From: Clostridia bacterium
GTDB taxonomy: Bacteria > Bacillota > Clostridia > Oscillospirales > CAG-382
DNA: 33,445 nt
Direction of reading: 5' to 3'
NCBI GenBank assembly: GCA_017560085.1
Contig: JAFYPA010000055.1
Location: forward strand, 1-33,445
In this document: in pieces, positions 24,083 through 31,325 of the stretch
Position numbering within the stretch: the first letter of the stretch is position 1
Layout of the letters: each line of letters begins with the position of its first letter
Notes under the pieces: generated by a model
Seen by the model: only the letters and a program-made list of their open reading frames with translations
What the model was told of the DNA's origin: nothing
The model's database searches: none
Program-made: the position numbers and the translations under genes

Positions 24083-24730
24083 ATGAATACAGCTTTTGTT
24101 TTTAACAGTAAAATCAAGCCCTCCGTTTCTCTTAATTATCTCGTTGCACTTCCCGAAAACCACAATAAGGAAGAAAAGCTTCCCATGATTGTTTTTCTTC
24201 ACGGTGCAGGCGAAAGAGGCACGGATGTTGAAAAGGTAAAGATTCACGGTCTTGCAAAGACTTACGAAAAGCACACTCCCAGAGGCTTTATCGTGCTTTC
24301 TCCCCAGTGCCCCGCCGACAGAGTATGGGACAACTATGTTGAGGAGCTTATGGAGCTTATCGAGCTTGTTGCCGAGCAGTACGGTGCGGACAAGAAGAGA
24401 ATTTCCATTACGGGTCTTTCCATGGGTGGCTTCGGCACATGGATTATGGGTATTACATATCCCAACTACTTCTCCGCTATGGCTCCCATTTGCGGTGGCG
24501 GTATGGAATGGAGAGCAGGCTGTCTTAAGGATGTTCCGATCAAGGCATTCCACGGTGTTCTTGATACGGTTGTTCCCGTTAAGCGCTCCATTGAAATGGT
24601 TAAGGCAGTTAACCGTGCGGGCGGCAAGGCTACCATCACTCTTTACGGTAAGATCGGTCACAATTCCTGGGATCTTGCTTATATGGGCAGTGAGCTTGTT
24701 GACTGGCTTATTTCCAATGAGAAGAACTGA
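24083..24730 (+). CDS. Alpha/beta hydrolase (esterase / dienelactone-hydrolase-like)
   Basis: This is a 215-residue cytoplasmic serine hydrolase of the predicted-peptidase/esterase type (COG4099-like). The catalytic triad is visible: S113 in GLSMGGFGTW, D161 in GVLDTVVP and H193 in GHNSWD. The oxyanion region is LHGAGERG (39-46). There is no signal peptide, so it acts on a substrate already inside the cell, perhaps an acylated sugar or other ester. I used ATG 24083 with AAAGGA eight bases upstream. It lies between the second and third GRE-regulator pairs, which suggests but does not prove a joint pathway. Codon use resembles that of highly expressed genes such as argG. Confidence 0.85.
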   Translation: MNTAFVFNSKIKPSVSLNYLVALPENHNKEEKLPMIVFLHGAGERGTDVEKVKIHGLAKTYEKHTPRGFIVLSPQCPADRVWDNYVEELMELIELVAEQYGADKKRISITGLSMGGFGTWIMGITYPNYFSAMAPICGGGMEWRAGCLKDVPIKAFHGVLDTVVPVKRSIEMVKAVNRAGGKATITLYGKIGHNSWDLAYMGSELVDWLISNEKN

Positions 24731-24753
24731 TATATAGAATAATGCGAAATTTT

Positions 24754-24788
24754 ACCGAGGGCTTTTTACGGCTCTCGGTTGTTTTTTA
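24754..24788. terminator. Terminator between the hydrolase and AraC3
   Basis: ACCGAGGGC pairs with GCTCTCGGT (one G-U wobble) across an 8-base loop and is followed by TGTTTTTTATG on the plus strand. The AraC3 stop codon lies inside the loop. Confidence 0.8.
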
Positions 24789-25539
24789 TGTTGTTTTTAT
24801 AATTCTTGGGCGAATACAGAAAATGCTTTTTAAATAACTTACTGAAATAATATACATCTGAAAAGCCTACAGCTTCGGCTATCTCTCCGACACCGAGTAT
24901 CCCTTCGGACAGAAGTTCTTCGGCTGCGTTAAGCCTTAATTCGATGACGTACTGCGTGGGAGTTGTGCCGTACATTTTCTTGAAAAGTGTTCTGAAGTAC
25001 TTCGTGGTTATACCGCATTTGGCTGAAAGCTCGGATGAATCGGGGATTTCTTTTTTGTAATTTTCATACAGGTATGAATGAATTTCATTTATTTTTCCTC
25101 GCAAATCGGGTGAGACATAATCGGAATTCTGCTTTTTGCTCATATAGGCAAAAATTTCGTACATTACAGATGCGGCTGTCAGGGCATTGTATTCGGAATT
25201 CAGGCTTCCGAGATTAAGAAGCTTACGGAAAAGATTTTTAATTTCGGGGTTATCCGTGCAATCTGCTGTCATTGTCGGAAAAGCTGTTTCTCCTGCAAAC
25301 GTTATGCAGAGGGACTCGCCGTATTCACGGCATTTTACGCTGTAATCGTCATTACCGTTGATGAAGAAAATCATATCCTTTTTTACCGGGATTTCCTCAC
25401 CGTTTACATAGTGGTCATAGTGGCCGTATTCCTGATAAGAAAGAATATGGAACTTACGCTTCGGCTGTGCGGCACGGAAAGCTTTTCTGTCGGTTTTGTA
25501 TCGGTATACAGAAAGTATCGAGGTTATGGTTGTATGCAC
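24766..25539 (-). CDS. AraC-family regulator 3, partner of GRE3
   Basis: This 257-residue regulator has an N-terminal cupin-like sensing region (about 25-95; HYDHYVNGEEIPVKKDMIFF) and a C-terminal double helix-turn-helix (about 160-250; LSAKCGITTKYFRTLFKKMYG and IAEAVGFSDVYYFSKLFKKH in shorter parts). The start is a GTG (25537-25539) with AGGAGGGG five bases upstream. It is divergent from GRE3 across 143 bases that contain a long dyad next to its -35. It is most likely the activator of GRE3 and controls its own expression. Confidence 0.9.
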   Translation of the reverse strand: MHTTITSILSVYRYKTDRKAFRAAQPKRKFHILSYQEYGHYDHYVNGEEIPVKKDMIFFINGNDDYSVKCREYGESLCITFAGETAFPTMTADCTDNPEIKNLFRKLLNLGSLNSEYNALTAASVMYEIFAYMSKKQNSDYVSPDLRGKINEIHSYLYENYKKEIPDSSELSAKCGITTKYFRTLFKKMYGTTPTQYVIELRLNAAEELLSEGILGVGEIAEAVGFSDVYYFSKLFKKHFLYSPKNYKNNIKNNREP

Positions 25540-25563
25540 GCTCTCCCCTCCTTTTTTACAAAT

Positions 25564-25592
25564 ATAATACTACAATCATCGTAATTTGTCAA
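25564..25592 (-). promoter_or_regulatory. AraC3 promoter
   Basis: On the minus strand TTGACA, a 17-base spacer and TATTAT. The -35 touches the edge of the dyad at 25591. Confidence 0.78.
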
Positions 25593-25626
25593 TATTTTGT
25601 TCCCTTTTATACAAAAGTGGAATATT
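25591..25626. promoter_or_regulatory. Dyad operator between AraC3 and GRE3
   Basis: Nested inverted repeats share one centre: AATATT/AATATT outside, TTCC/GGAA, then CTTTT-ATAC-AAAAG inside. The dyad ends four bases before the GRE3 -35 and overlaps the AraC3 -35 by two bases. This is the expected place for a protein that activates GRE3 and represses its own gene. Confidence 0.6.
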
Positions 25627-25630
25627 GTCT

Positions 25631-25659
25631 ATTCTCTTTTACTTTGTCAATGCTATAAT
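25631..25659 (+). promoter_or_regulatory. GRE3 promoter, weak -35
   Basis: A perfect TATAAT is preceded at 17 bases by ATTCTC, a poor -35, as expected for an activator-dependent promoter. Confidence 0.5.
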
Positions 25660-25682
25660 AGGTACAAAGGGAGGCGACGGTA

Positions 25683-27875
25683 TTGTATAAGAAAATCAGA
25701 GAAGAGCTATCCGCCTATTATCACGGCATAATGGCAGAATCAGCAAAAAAGGCAAAGGATAAGGTTTATGCCGTGATGGACGAATATGATGCGAAAAATC
25801 CGAATCTTTCGTCATACAAGCTTAAATCAAGGCTATACGACGCTATTGCAGATGCTGCCACGCCTGTTATATTCAAGGATATTCCCTTTTATTTTGAAGC
25901 GGGGATGCTTCATCCGAGAGGCGACGGTAAATTCAACAGAAGCATTGAGCACGCCAACGGCTGGCTTTATCAGCGAAACTGTCATCTGTTTACGGATATT
26001 GATCCTCACGCGAGGAAGATTTTCGAAGGAATGTATATTCAGTGTGGAATCTATGCTGATATGATGCATTTACAGCTTCCGCTTGAAAAGGTTTTCAAAA
26101 TCGGACTATCCGGGATTCTTTCCGAGCTTGAGTGCGCAAAAAAAAGATGCACCACTGAAACGGAAAACGACTTTATTGACTGCTGTTATGCAGGGATAAA
26201 CGCCCTTTGTAAGATTGCGAAAAAATTCGCTGTTGCATTGAAAGCCTCGGGGGATTATGAGCTTTCCGAAATTGCGGAGCGGATTCCGCTTTATCCTCCG
26301 AAAACATTACACGAGGGACTCTGCACTCTTGCGTTTATGAGAAAGTCGTTGGGGGCACTTGAGGGTATGGGCTTCAGCTCATTTGGCAGAGTTGATGTTT
26401 TGCTTGCTCCGCTTTACGAAAACGATATTAATAACGGTGTTCCGCGAGAGGTTATGCTTGACCTTATTACGAAGTTTCTGCTTGTGCAGGATTGTCTTTT
26501 CAAGAGAGATGCAATTATATCAAACGCATATGAGCAGGAGCTTGAAAACACACTTACTCTCGGTGGATGTGACAAGGATGGGACTCCCGTTTTCAACGGT
26601 GTTACAAGGCTGTTTCTTGAGGCGAGAGACAAGGAGGATATTATTTATCCAAAGATGATGCTCAGATTTTCGAAGGAATCGCCGAAAGAATATCTTGAGC
26701 TCATATTTGAGCCCTTGACACGGGGAAAAAGCTTCAGTCTGTACTCAAACGACGATTCAGTTATCCCGTCACTTATCCGCTCGGGTATTGAAAAAGAGGA
26801 TGCGCGGAATTACTGTGTCGGCGGTTGCTGGGATATACTTACGGGTGATGTTTCCATTCACAACAGCGGTGAATATGTAGATATTTTAAAGCCGCTTCAA
26901 TGGTCGATACACAACAATATAAATCTTATGCGAGAGCACGAAATCTTCTTTGAGCCTCTTGAGGAATGTGAGAGCTTTGAGGAGCTTTATACACGGTACA
27001 TCGGATTTTTACGGCGAATGCTTATGCAGAAGCATATGATAATTTCAAGAGGTACAAGCGTATGGCATAAGGTTAACCCCGTCGGAGCTTTATCTGCACT
27101 TATGAAGCCCTGCACAGAGAAACTCAGAGATATTACAAACGGCGGAGGAAAATACAACAGAGAGACAGCATATCTAATTTTCTTTGCCGAAACGGTAGAC
27201 TCACTTCTCGCGATAAAGCATCTTTGCTTTGACAAAAAGGCTTGCACTCTCTCGGAGCTTTTTCGTCAATGCAGGCTTGAGTGGCAGAACGAGGAGCTTC
27301 GACAAATGGCTGTAAATGCTCCTTCTTACGGTGATGGCTCGGAGGAATCAATATCGCTTGTAAGACGGCTGATTGATGATATTTACTCCGGCACAAGGGA
27401 TTTACCTATGGCACAATGGGGCAAACTCTGGCTTGGGGCGCATCTGTATACGGAGATTCTTTTCCGTGCAGACTCCGTTCCCGCAATGCCTAACGGAAGA
27501 CGCAGGGGTGATTATTTAAGTCAGGGCTTCAGCCCGTCAAGGCTTCAGAAAACCGCCTCTGTTTCCGACCTGCTTTATACACTGCGCGGACTTGATATGA
27601 CAAAGTTTGCCTGCGGTACGTCAATTACTCTAACTCTGCCGTCGGGCAAGCTTGATAATGAGAATATTATTGCATTATTCCGTACGGCGGCACAGAGCGG
27701 AATTCAGTCTGTTCAGCCCAATATTGTAAATCGCACTGAGCTTATGGAAGCACGGCGGAATCCCGAAAGCTACAGGCACATCATAGTTCGTGTGTGCGGA
27801 TTTTCTGCCCCGTTTGTGAATTTGTCCGACAAGTATCAGGATGAATTCTTAAGTCGGATGATGTTTGAAATTTAG
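25683..27875 (+). CDS. Glycyl radical enzyme 3 with a Cys-Trp-Asp active-site motif
   Basis: This is a 730-residue GRE with radical loop IVRVCGFSAPFVNLS (radical on G706) and catalytic Cys C382 in VGGCWDILTGD. The base found as Glu two residues after the Cys in most GRE eliminases is Asp here (D384). Barrel motif TLGGCDKDGTPVFNGVTRL matches the family. The loop ending and the GR-D/LDR region are more like GRE1 than GRE2. The start is TTG (25683-25685), with GGGAGG eight bases upstream and no better in-frame ATG nearby. It is divergent from AraC3. No activase is adjacent. The reaction cannot be assigned from sequence. Confidence 0.88.
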   Translation: MYKKIREELSAYYHGIMAESAKKAKDKVYAVMDEYDAKNPNLSSYKLKSRLYDAIADAATPVIFKDIPFYFEAGMLHPRGDGKFNRSIEHANGWLYQRNCHLFTDIDPHARKIFEGMYIQCGIYADMMHLQLPLEKVFKIGLSGILSELECAKKRCTTETENDFIDCCYAGINALCKIAKKFAVALKASGDYELSEIAERIPLYPPKTLHEGLCTLAFMRKSLGALEGMGFSSFGRVDVLLAPLYENDINNGVPREVMLDLITKFLLVQDCLFKRDAIISNAYEQELENTLTLGGCDKDGTPVFNGVTRLFLEARDKEDIIYPKMMLRFSKESPKEYLELIFEPLTRGKSFSLYSNDDSVIPSLIRSGIEKEDARNYCVGGCWDILTGDVSIHNSGEYVDILKPLQWSIHNNINLMREHEIFFEPLEECESFEELYTRYIGFLRRMLMQKHMIISRGTSVWHKVNPVGALSALMKPCTEKLRDITNGGGKYNRETAYLIFFAETVDSLLAIKHLCFDKKACTLSELFRQCRLEWQNEELRQMAVNAPSYGDGSEESISLVRRLIDDIYSGTRDLPMAQWGKLWLGAHLYTEILFRADSVPAMPNGRRRGDYLSQGFSPSRLQKTASVSDLLYTLRGLDMTKFACGTSITLTLPSGKLDNENIIALFRTAAQSGIQSVQPNIVNRTELMEARRNPESYRHIIVRVCGFSAPFVNLSDKYQDEFLSRMMFEI

Positions 27876-27886
27876 AGCATAAAATT

Positions 27887-27921
27887 ATCTCCCCTTGAAA
27901 TCAATCTTGGGGAGATTTTTC
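27887..27921. terminator. Terminator between GRE3 and the DUF4097 gene
   Basis: ATCTCCCC pairs exactly with GGGGAGAT over a 14-base loop, followed by TTTTC on the plus strand. On the minus strand the hairpin is followed by AATTTTATG. Confidence 0.82.
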
Positions 27922-27929
27922 TTTTATAC

Positions 27930-28775
27930 TTATTTGATGTTCAGAATGATGTCACCCGTATCAGTTTCCACCTCGCATAAGCCGCCTGTAATGCTTTTGG
28001 GAATGTCGATTTTTCCGGTTTCTGTTTCTGCAAAGAAAATTTTATCTGTGAGAAATGTGCCCGTTATGCTTCCCGTGTCGGTTTCTACCTCGATTTGTGT
28101 GGCGTCGCAAAGGTCGAATTTTATGTTGCCCGTGCTTCTTTCAATAGAGATTTTGTCCGATGCGATAACATTCTTAAGGGTTATGCTTCCGGTTGTGCCT
28201 TCGGAATTGAAGCTTTGACAGTTGACATCCGAAAGGAATGTATCACCCGTGGACTGCTTCAGGTTAAAGCTTCCGTTGCAATTTACCTTTGATGCGGTCA
28301 CTTTTCCTGTTGTGAGAGAAAGACTCAGAGTGCTTGCACAGAGTTCTTCGATGTTTATTCTTCCCGTTGAATTTACAACTGTTACGGATTCGTAGAGTGT
28401 CTTGGGAATATATGCTGTAATTTCGGTTTTACCGAAGCTTATATCGATGTGTTCGTACCACCTTCTTGTGTCGTTGAGGATGATTTTAAGTTCGCCGTTT
28501 TCGGTGGTAACCGTGTGCTTCAGATTTGCTTTTTCAATGCATACAATTTCACATTTATTGCCTTCTGTCGGCAGAATCTTCACATCAGAGGTATTGGTTC
28601 TGATTGTTATGCTGTTAAAGGCTTCGGTTATTTCGTGCTTATTTGTTTCATATTTCGCCGTGGATAATTTTGTAAAATCCCATTTGAGCATAGTCATAAC
28701 ACCTCCGAAAAATATCCCCACCGCAAGCAAAAGGCAGGTTGCGATGACAAGCCATATTTTAGTTGATTTTTTCAT
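27930..28775 (-). CDS. DUF4097-family beta-strand repeat protein, membrane anchored
   Basis: This 281-residue protein has an N-terminal membrane anchor (about 7-27) and an outside right-handed beta-helix-like domain made of short repeats with S/T-T-G turns (for example VNSTGRINIE, LTTGKVTAS, KQSTGDTFLS, ERSTGNIKF). This is the DUF4097/DUF4098 pattern. The molecular function of the family is unknown. It often sits in operons with a PadR regulator and a DUF1700 membrane protein, but here it stands alone. A strong promoter and a dyad lie upstream. The start ATG is preceded by AAAGGAGGATG. Confidence 0.85.
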   Translation of the reverse strand: MKKSTKIWLVIATCLLLAVGIFFGGVMTMLKWDFTKLSTAKYETNKHEITEAFNSITIRTNTSDVKILPTEGNKCEIVCIEKANLKHTVTTENGELKIILNDTRRWYEHIDISFGKTEITAYIPKTLYESVTVVNSTGRINIEELCASTLSLSLTTGKVTASKVNCNGSFNLKQSTGDTFLSDVNCQSFNSEGTTGSITLKNVIASDKISIERSTGNIKFDLCDATQIEVETDTGSITGTFLTDKIFFAETETGKIDIPKSITGGLCEVETDTGDIILNIK

Positions 28776-28807
28776 TACGCATCCTCCTTTTAAGAAACAG
28801 CCTCGGG

Positions 28808-28824
28808 TATCAAGTATTTTGATA
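28808..28824. promoter_or_regulatory. Dyad operator TATCAA-N5-TTGATA upstream of the DUF4097 gene
   Basis: A perfect 6-bp inverted repeat with a 5-base spacer lies about 15-30 bases downstream of the -10, around or after the transcription start. That fits a repressor site. The regulator is not encoded nearby. Confidence 0.55.
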
Positions 28825-28838
28825 ACAACTCTTTGGAA

Positions 28839-28867
28839 ATCATATCACGAAGCATTACTTTTGTCAA
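28839..28867 (-). promoter_or_regulatory. DUF4097 gene promoter
   Basis: On the minus strand TTGACA, a 17-base spacer and TATGAT. The leader before the ATG is about 55 bases. Confidence 0.82.
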
Positions 28868-28934
28868 TAGATTTCCGAAATTTTTCGGTTTATTTTTCTA
28901 TGTCAAAATCTCCGCAATTTCATAACATATAGTA

Positions 28935-28957
28935 TACGGTAAAAGCAAATTGCCGTA
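28935..28957 (+). other. Stem-loop in the leader of the P-loop ATPase gene
   Basis: TACGGTAA pairs with TTGCCGTA (one G-U wobble) over a 7-base loop and is followed by CAGTTTTCTTTT just before the GGAGG ribosome site. It could act as a weak attenuator. A possible CATATAGTA element lies just before it at 28926-28934. Confidence 0.4.
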
Positions 28958-28981
28958 CAGTTTTCTTTTGCGGAGGTAATT

Positions 28982-30073
28982 ATGGAGAGAAGCGTAACAA
29001 ATGATGACATAAAAGAATATTATGCGGCGGCGAACACGGGATATGGGTTTTACTCTCTTTTCGGTGAGGTGTTCTCCCCCGAGAAATTAAGAAGGATATA
29101 CATACTCAAGGGCGGTCCCGGCTGCGGTAAAAGTACACTTATGCGAAAGGTTTCCGAAAAGGCTGTGAAGCTCGGATATGCGGTACAGAACTATTTCTGC
29201 TCTTCAAGTCCGACATCCCTTGACGGTGTGATAATTCCCGCACTTTCGGTGGCGGTGCTTGACGGGACGGCTCCTCATACGGTGGATGCGAGGATTCCCG
29301 GGGTATGCGAGAGCATTGTAAATCTCGGTGAGGCGTGGGATATAGATGCAGTGGAAAAAATCGGTGAGGACATTCGTTTTCTTGTGTCGGAGAAGTCTTC
29401 GGCTTACAAGAGAGCTTATGCTTATCTTGAGTCCTGCGTGAGTGCTGAGAAAATCATTAACGAGTGCAGAAACACTTATCTTCTTGAAAAGAAGCTTTGC
29501 AAGGCGGTTGAGAGGATTTGTGTGAAAATCAGAAACGGTAATTCGGACGGTAAAATAAATTATGTTTTTACAGACTGTATTTGCGGAAGCGGAAACCTGC
29601 ATCTTGACACCTTTGAAAAAATGGCGGAAACACGGTATTTTATAAGGGATTACGGAGATATCGCTCCCGTGTTTTTTGATGTGCTCGCTCTTGAGCTTAC
29701 TGTGCGCGGGCACGATATTACGGTGGCAAAAAATCCGCTGAATCCGGATACTTATTGCGGTATTTATATTGACGGTTGCGGAATTTCCTTTACGGTGCAC
29801 AATGATGATTTCTGCCGTATACTTGACAGAAAGGGACTTCCCTACAAGATAATGAATCTTGCAAGATTCTGTGACAGCGAGAAATTCAAGCAGAACAAAA
29901 TATACTACAGATATGCTGACAAGGCGAGAAAAAATCTTATGCAGGGTGCGGCTTCCGAGCTTGCTCTTGCGGCATCCTTACACGAAAAAATAGAGAGTCT
30001 GTATTACGGCATAACGGATTATTCCGTGGTTGAAAATATGACCGATAAGCTTATAGAAAAAATATTCGCATAA
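28982..30073 (+). CDS. P-loop ATPase, PRK06851-like, unknown function
   Basis: This 363-residue cytoplasmic protein has a clear Walker A, GGPGCGKST (about 44-52). It resembles the Firmicutes ATPase family PRK06851, whose members have two related nucleotide-binding halves. Here the second half (from about 200) shows no intact P-loop, so only the first site is likely to bind ATP. Notable stretches are FCSSSPTSLDGVIIPAL after the P-loop and VFTDCICGSGNLHLDTFE. The start ATG has GGAGG seven bases upstream. Its neighbours (DUF4097, galM) give no clue to its role. Confidence 0.72.
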   Translation: MERSVTNDDIKEYYAAANTGYGFYSLFGEVFSPEKLRRIYILKGGPGCGKSTLMRKVSEKAVKLGYAVQNYFCSSSPTSLDGVIIPALSVAVLDGTAPHTVDARIPGVCESIVNLGEAWDIDAVEKIGEDIRFLVSEKSSAYKRAYAYLESCVSAEKIINECRNTYLLEKKLCKAVERICVKIRNGNSDGKINYVFTDCICGSGNLHLDTFEKMAETRYFIRDYGDIAPVFFDVLALELTVRGHDITVAKNPLNPDTYCGIYIDGCGISFTVHNDDFCRILDRKGLPYKIMNLARFCDSEKFKQNKIYYRYADKARKNLMQGAASELALAASLHEKIESLYYGITDYSVVENMTDKLIEKIFA

Positions 30074-30079
30074 ATAAAA

Positions 30080-30108
30080 GCACGCCATACCGTAATGGAA
30101 TGACGTGC
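30080..30108. terminator. Bidirectional terminator between the P-loop ATPase gene and galM
   Basis: GCACGCCAT and ATGACGTGC form a 9-bp stem (a G-U wobble on the minus strand), with T-rich tails on both sides (TTTTATTT on minus, AATTTTTATG on plus). Confidence 0.75.
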
Positions 30109-30122
30109 ATAATTTTTATGAA

Positions 30123-31172
30123 TTAAAACTCGAATCTGTGAAGTGTTGTGTAGTCGTACTTTTCGTTTGCTTCAAGTCTTGCCTCGCCGTGGTTGGGGCT
30201 GTCGGGCTTGAACTGTGTTTCAAGACACATACCTCTGCAACGGGACTTGGGAACATTGTTCTTGAAGGGAATATCATCGGGTCTGATGCCATGACCAACA
30301 TAGAACTGAACTGCGGGCTTGTCTGTATAGAGGTGCATTGTGATTGCTTCACCTGCCATAACTGCGCCGTAGCGGAGCTTCTTGCCCATATAGTTGATAT
30401 AGTCCTCACCGGAGAAGTTGAAGTTGTGGTCGTAGCCGCTTGCAACATTAATCTGAGGCTCGTCGTTTGCGATATCCTTGCCGATAAGCTTGGGAGTTCT
30501 GAAGTCGAAGGCTGTTCCTTCAACGGATGCGTCACCTGTGGGGATAAGGGTATTGTCGATTTCGGTGAAGGTATCTGCGAAGATTGCAAGTGTCTGTGTT
30601 TCAACGGAGTCCTTGCTGTCGTAGCCATTCATATTGAAGTATGCGTGGTTTGTAAGGTTGAGAACAGTGTTCTTGTCGCTTACAGCCTCGTAGCGGATAG
30701 AGAAATCCTTTCCGGAAAGTGTGTATGTTACCTTAACATTGAGGTTTCCGGGGTAGCCTTCCTCCATGTCGGGGCTGAAGAGCTCGAGAACGAGAGTAAT
30801 CTTCTTGCTGTCCGCCTTTGCTTCCGCTACCTTCCAGATTTTCTTGTCAAAGCCTACCATACCGCCGTGAAGGTGTGTTCTGTCCTGCTCGTTTCTTGCA
30901 AGAACGTATTCCGTTCCGTCGAGTGTGAACTTACCGCCCTTGATTCTGTTTGCGTATCTTCCGATGAGCGCACCGTGATATCCGGGGCTCTTAAGATAAC
31001 CGTCGATATCGTCATAGCCGCATACAACATCCTTGCCGTTTACGATAAGGCTCTGGATGATACCGCCGTAGTTGAGAATCTTTGCTGTTACATAGTCATT
31101 TGCCATTGTGTAAGCGAAAACCGCTTTGCCGTCCGGGAGATTGCCGAACAGGTCCTTTGTAATCTTAATCAT
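30123..31172 (-). CDS. galM: Galactose mutarotase (aldose 1-epimerase)
   Basis: GalM interconverts the alpha and beta anomers of galactose and related aldoses so that kinases can use them. The 349-residue protein has the beta-sandwich signature GRYANRIKGGKFTLDG, H102 in RTHLHGG, H176 in LTNHAYFN (general acid) and E318 in MCLETQ (general base). I used ATG 31170-31172 with AAAGGA nine bases upstream; the longer reading begins beyond the ribosome site. It has its own promoter and no gal operon genes beside it. It could supply anomers for other sugar enzymes encoded near it, including the NahK-like kinase. Confidence 0.95.
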   Translation of the reverse strand: MIKITKDLFGNLPDGKAVFAYTMANDYVTAKILNYGGIIQSLIVNGKDVVCGYDDIDGYLKSPGYHGALIGRYANRIKGGKFTLDGTEYVLARNEQDRTHLHGGMVGFDKKIWKVAEAKADSKKITLVLELFSPDMEEGYPGNLNVKVTYTLSGKDFSIRYEAVSDKNTVLNLTNHAYFNMNGYDSKDSVETQTLAIFADTFTEIDNTLIPTGDASVEGTAFDFRTPKLIGKDIANDEPQINVASGYDHNFNFSGEDYINYMGKKLRYGAVMAGEAITMHLYTDKPAVQFYVGHGIRPDDIPFKNNVPKSRCRGMCLETQFKPDSPNHGEARLEANEKYDYTTLHRFEF

Positions 31173-31205
31173 TGTTTTATTCCTTTCGGTTTTATGTTTG
31201 AATTT

Positions 31206-31234
31206 ATTATACACTATTATTTCGGGTTTTGCAA
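31206..31234 (-). promoter_or_regulatory. galM promoter
   Basis: On the minus strand TTGCAA, a 17-base spacer and TATAAT, about 34 bases before the start codon. Confidence 0.78.
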
Positions 31235-31277
31235 TAGGTTTGAAAAAGAAATATTTTTGTTTTCATCGGGTTTAAAA

Positions 31278-31320
31278 TTATAAAAAATCACGGGTGCCGA
31301 CGGAGGTGTCCGCACCCGCA
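31278..31320 (-). terminator. Terminator after the DUF4965 gene
   Basis: On the minus strand CGGGTGC pairs with GCACCCG, with an inner GAC/GTC pairing, and is followed by TGATTTTTTATAA. Confidence 0.82.
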
Positions 31321-31325
31321 AAAAA

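Noticed and set aside
17688..27875. GRE microcompartment or choline-utilisation locus
   Set aside because: No shell proteins, CutD-like activase, aldehyde or alcohol dehydrogenases are present, and GRE lengths and motifs do not match CutC.
28875..28888. CCGAAA-TT-TTTCGG inverted repeat as a terminator
   Set aside because: Perfect but short, with a 2-base loop, and it lies between two divergent genes where no transcript ends. It is more likely chance or a weak protein site.
30105..31283. Long plus-strand open frame (392 codons) opposite galM
   Set aside because: It is the same kind of antisense shadow. galM on the minus strand has all catalytic residues, a promoter and a ribosome site.
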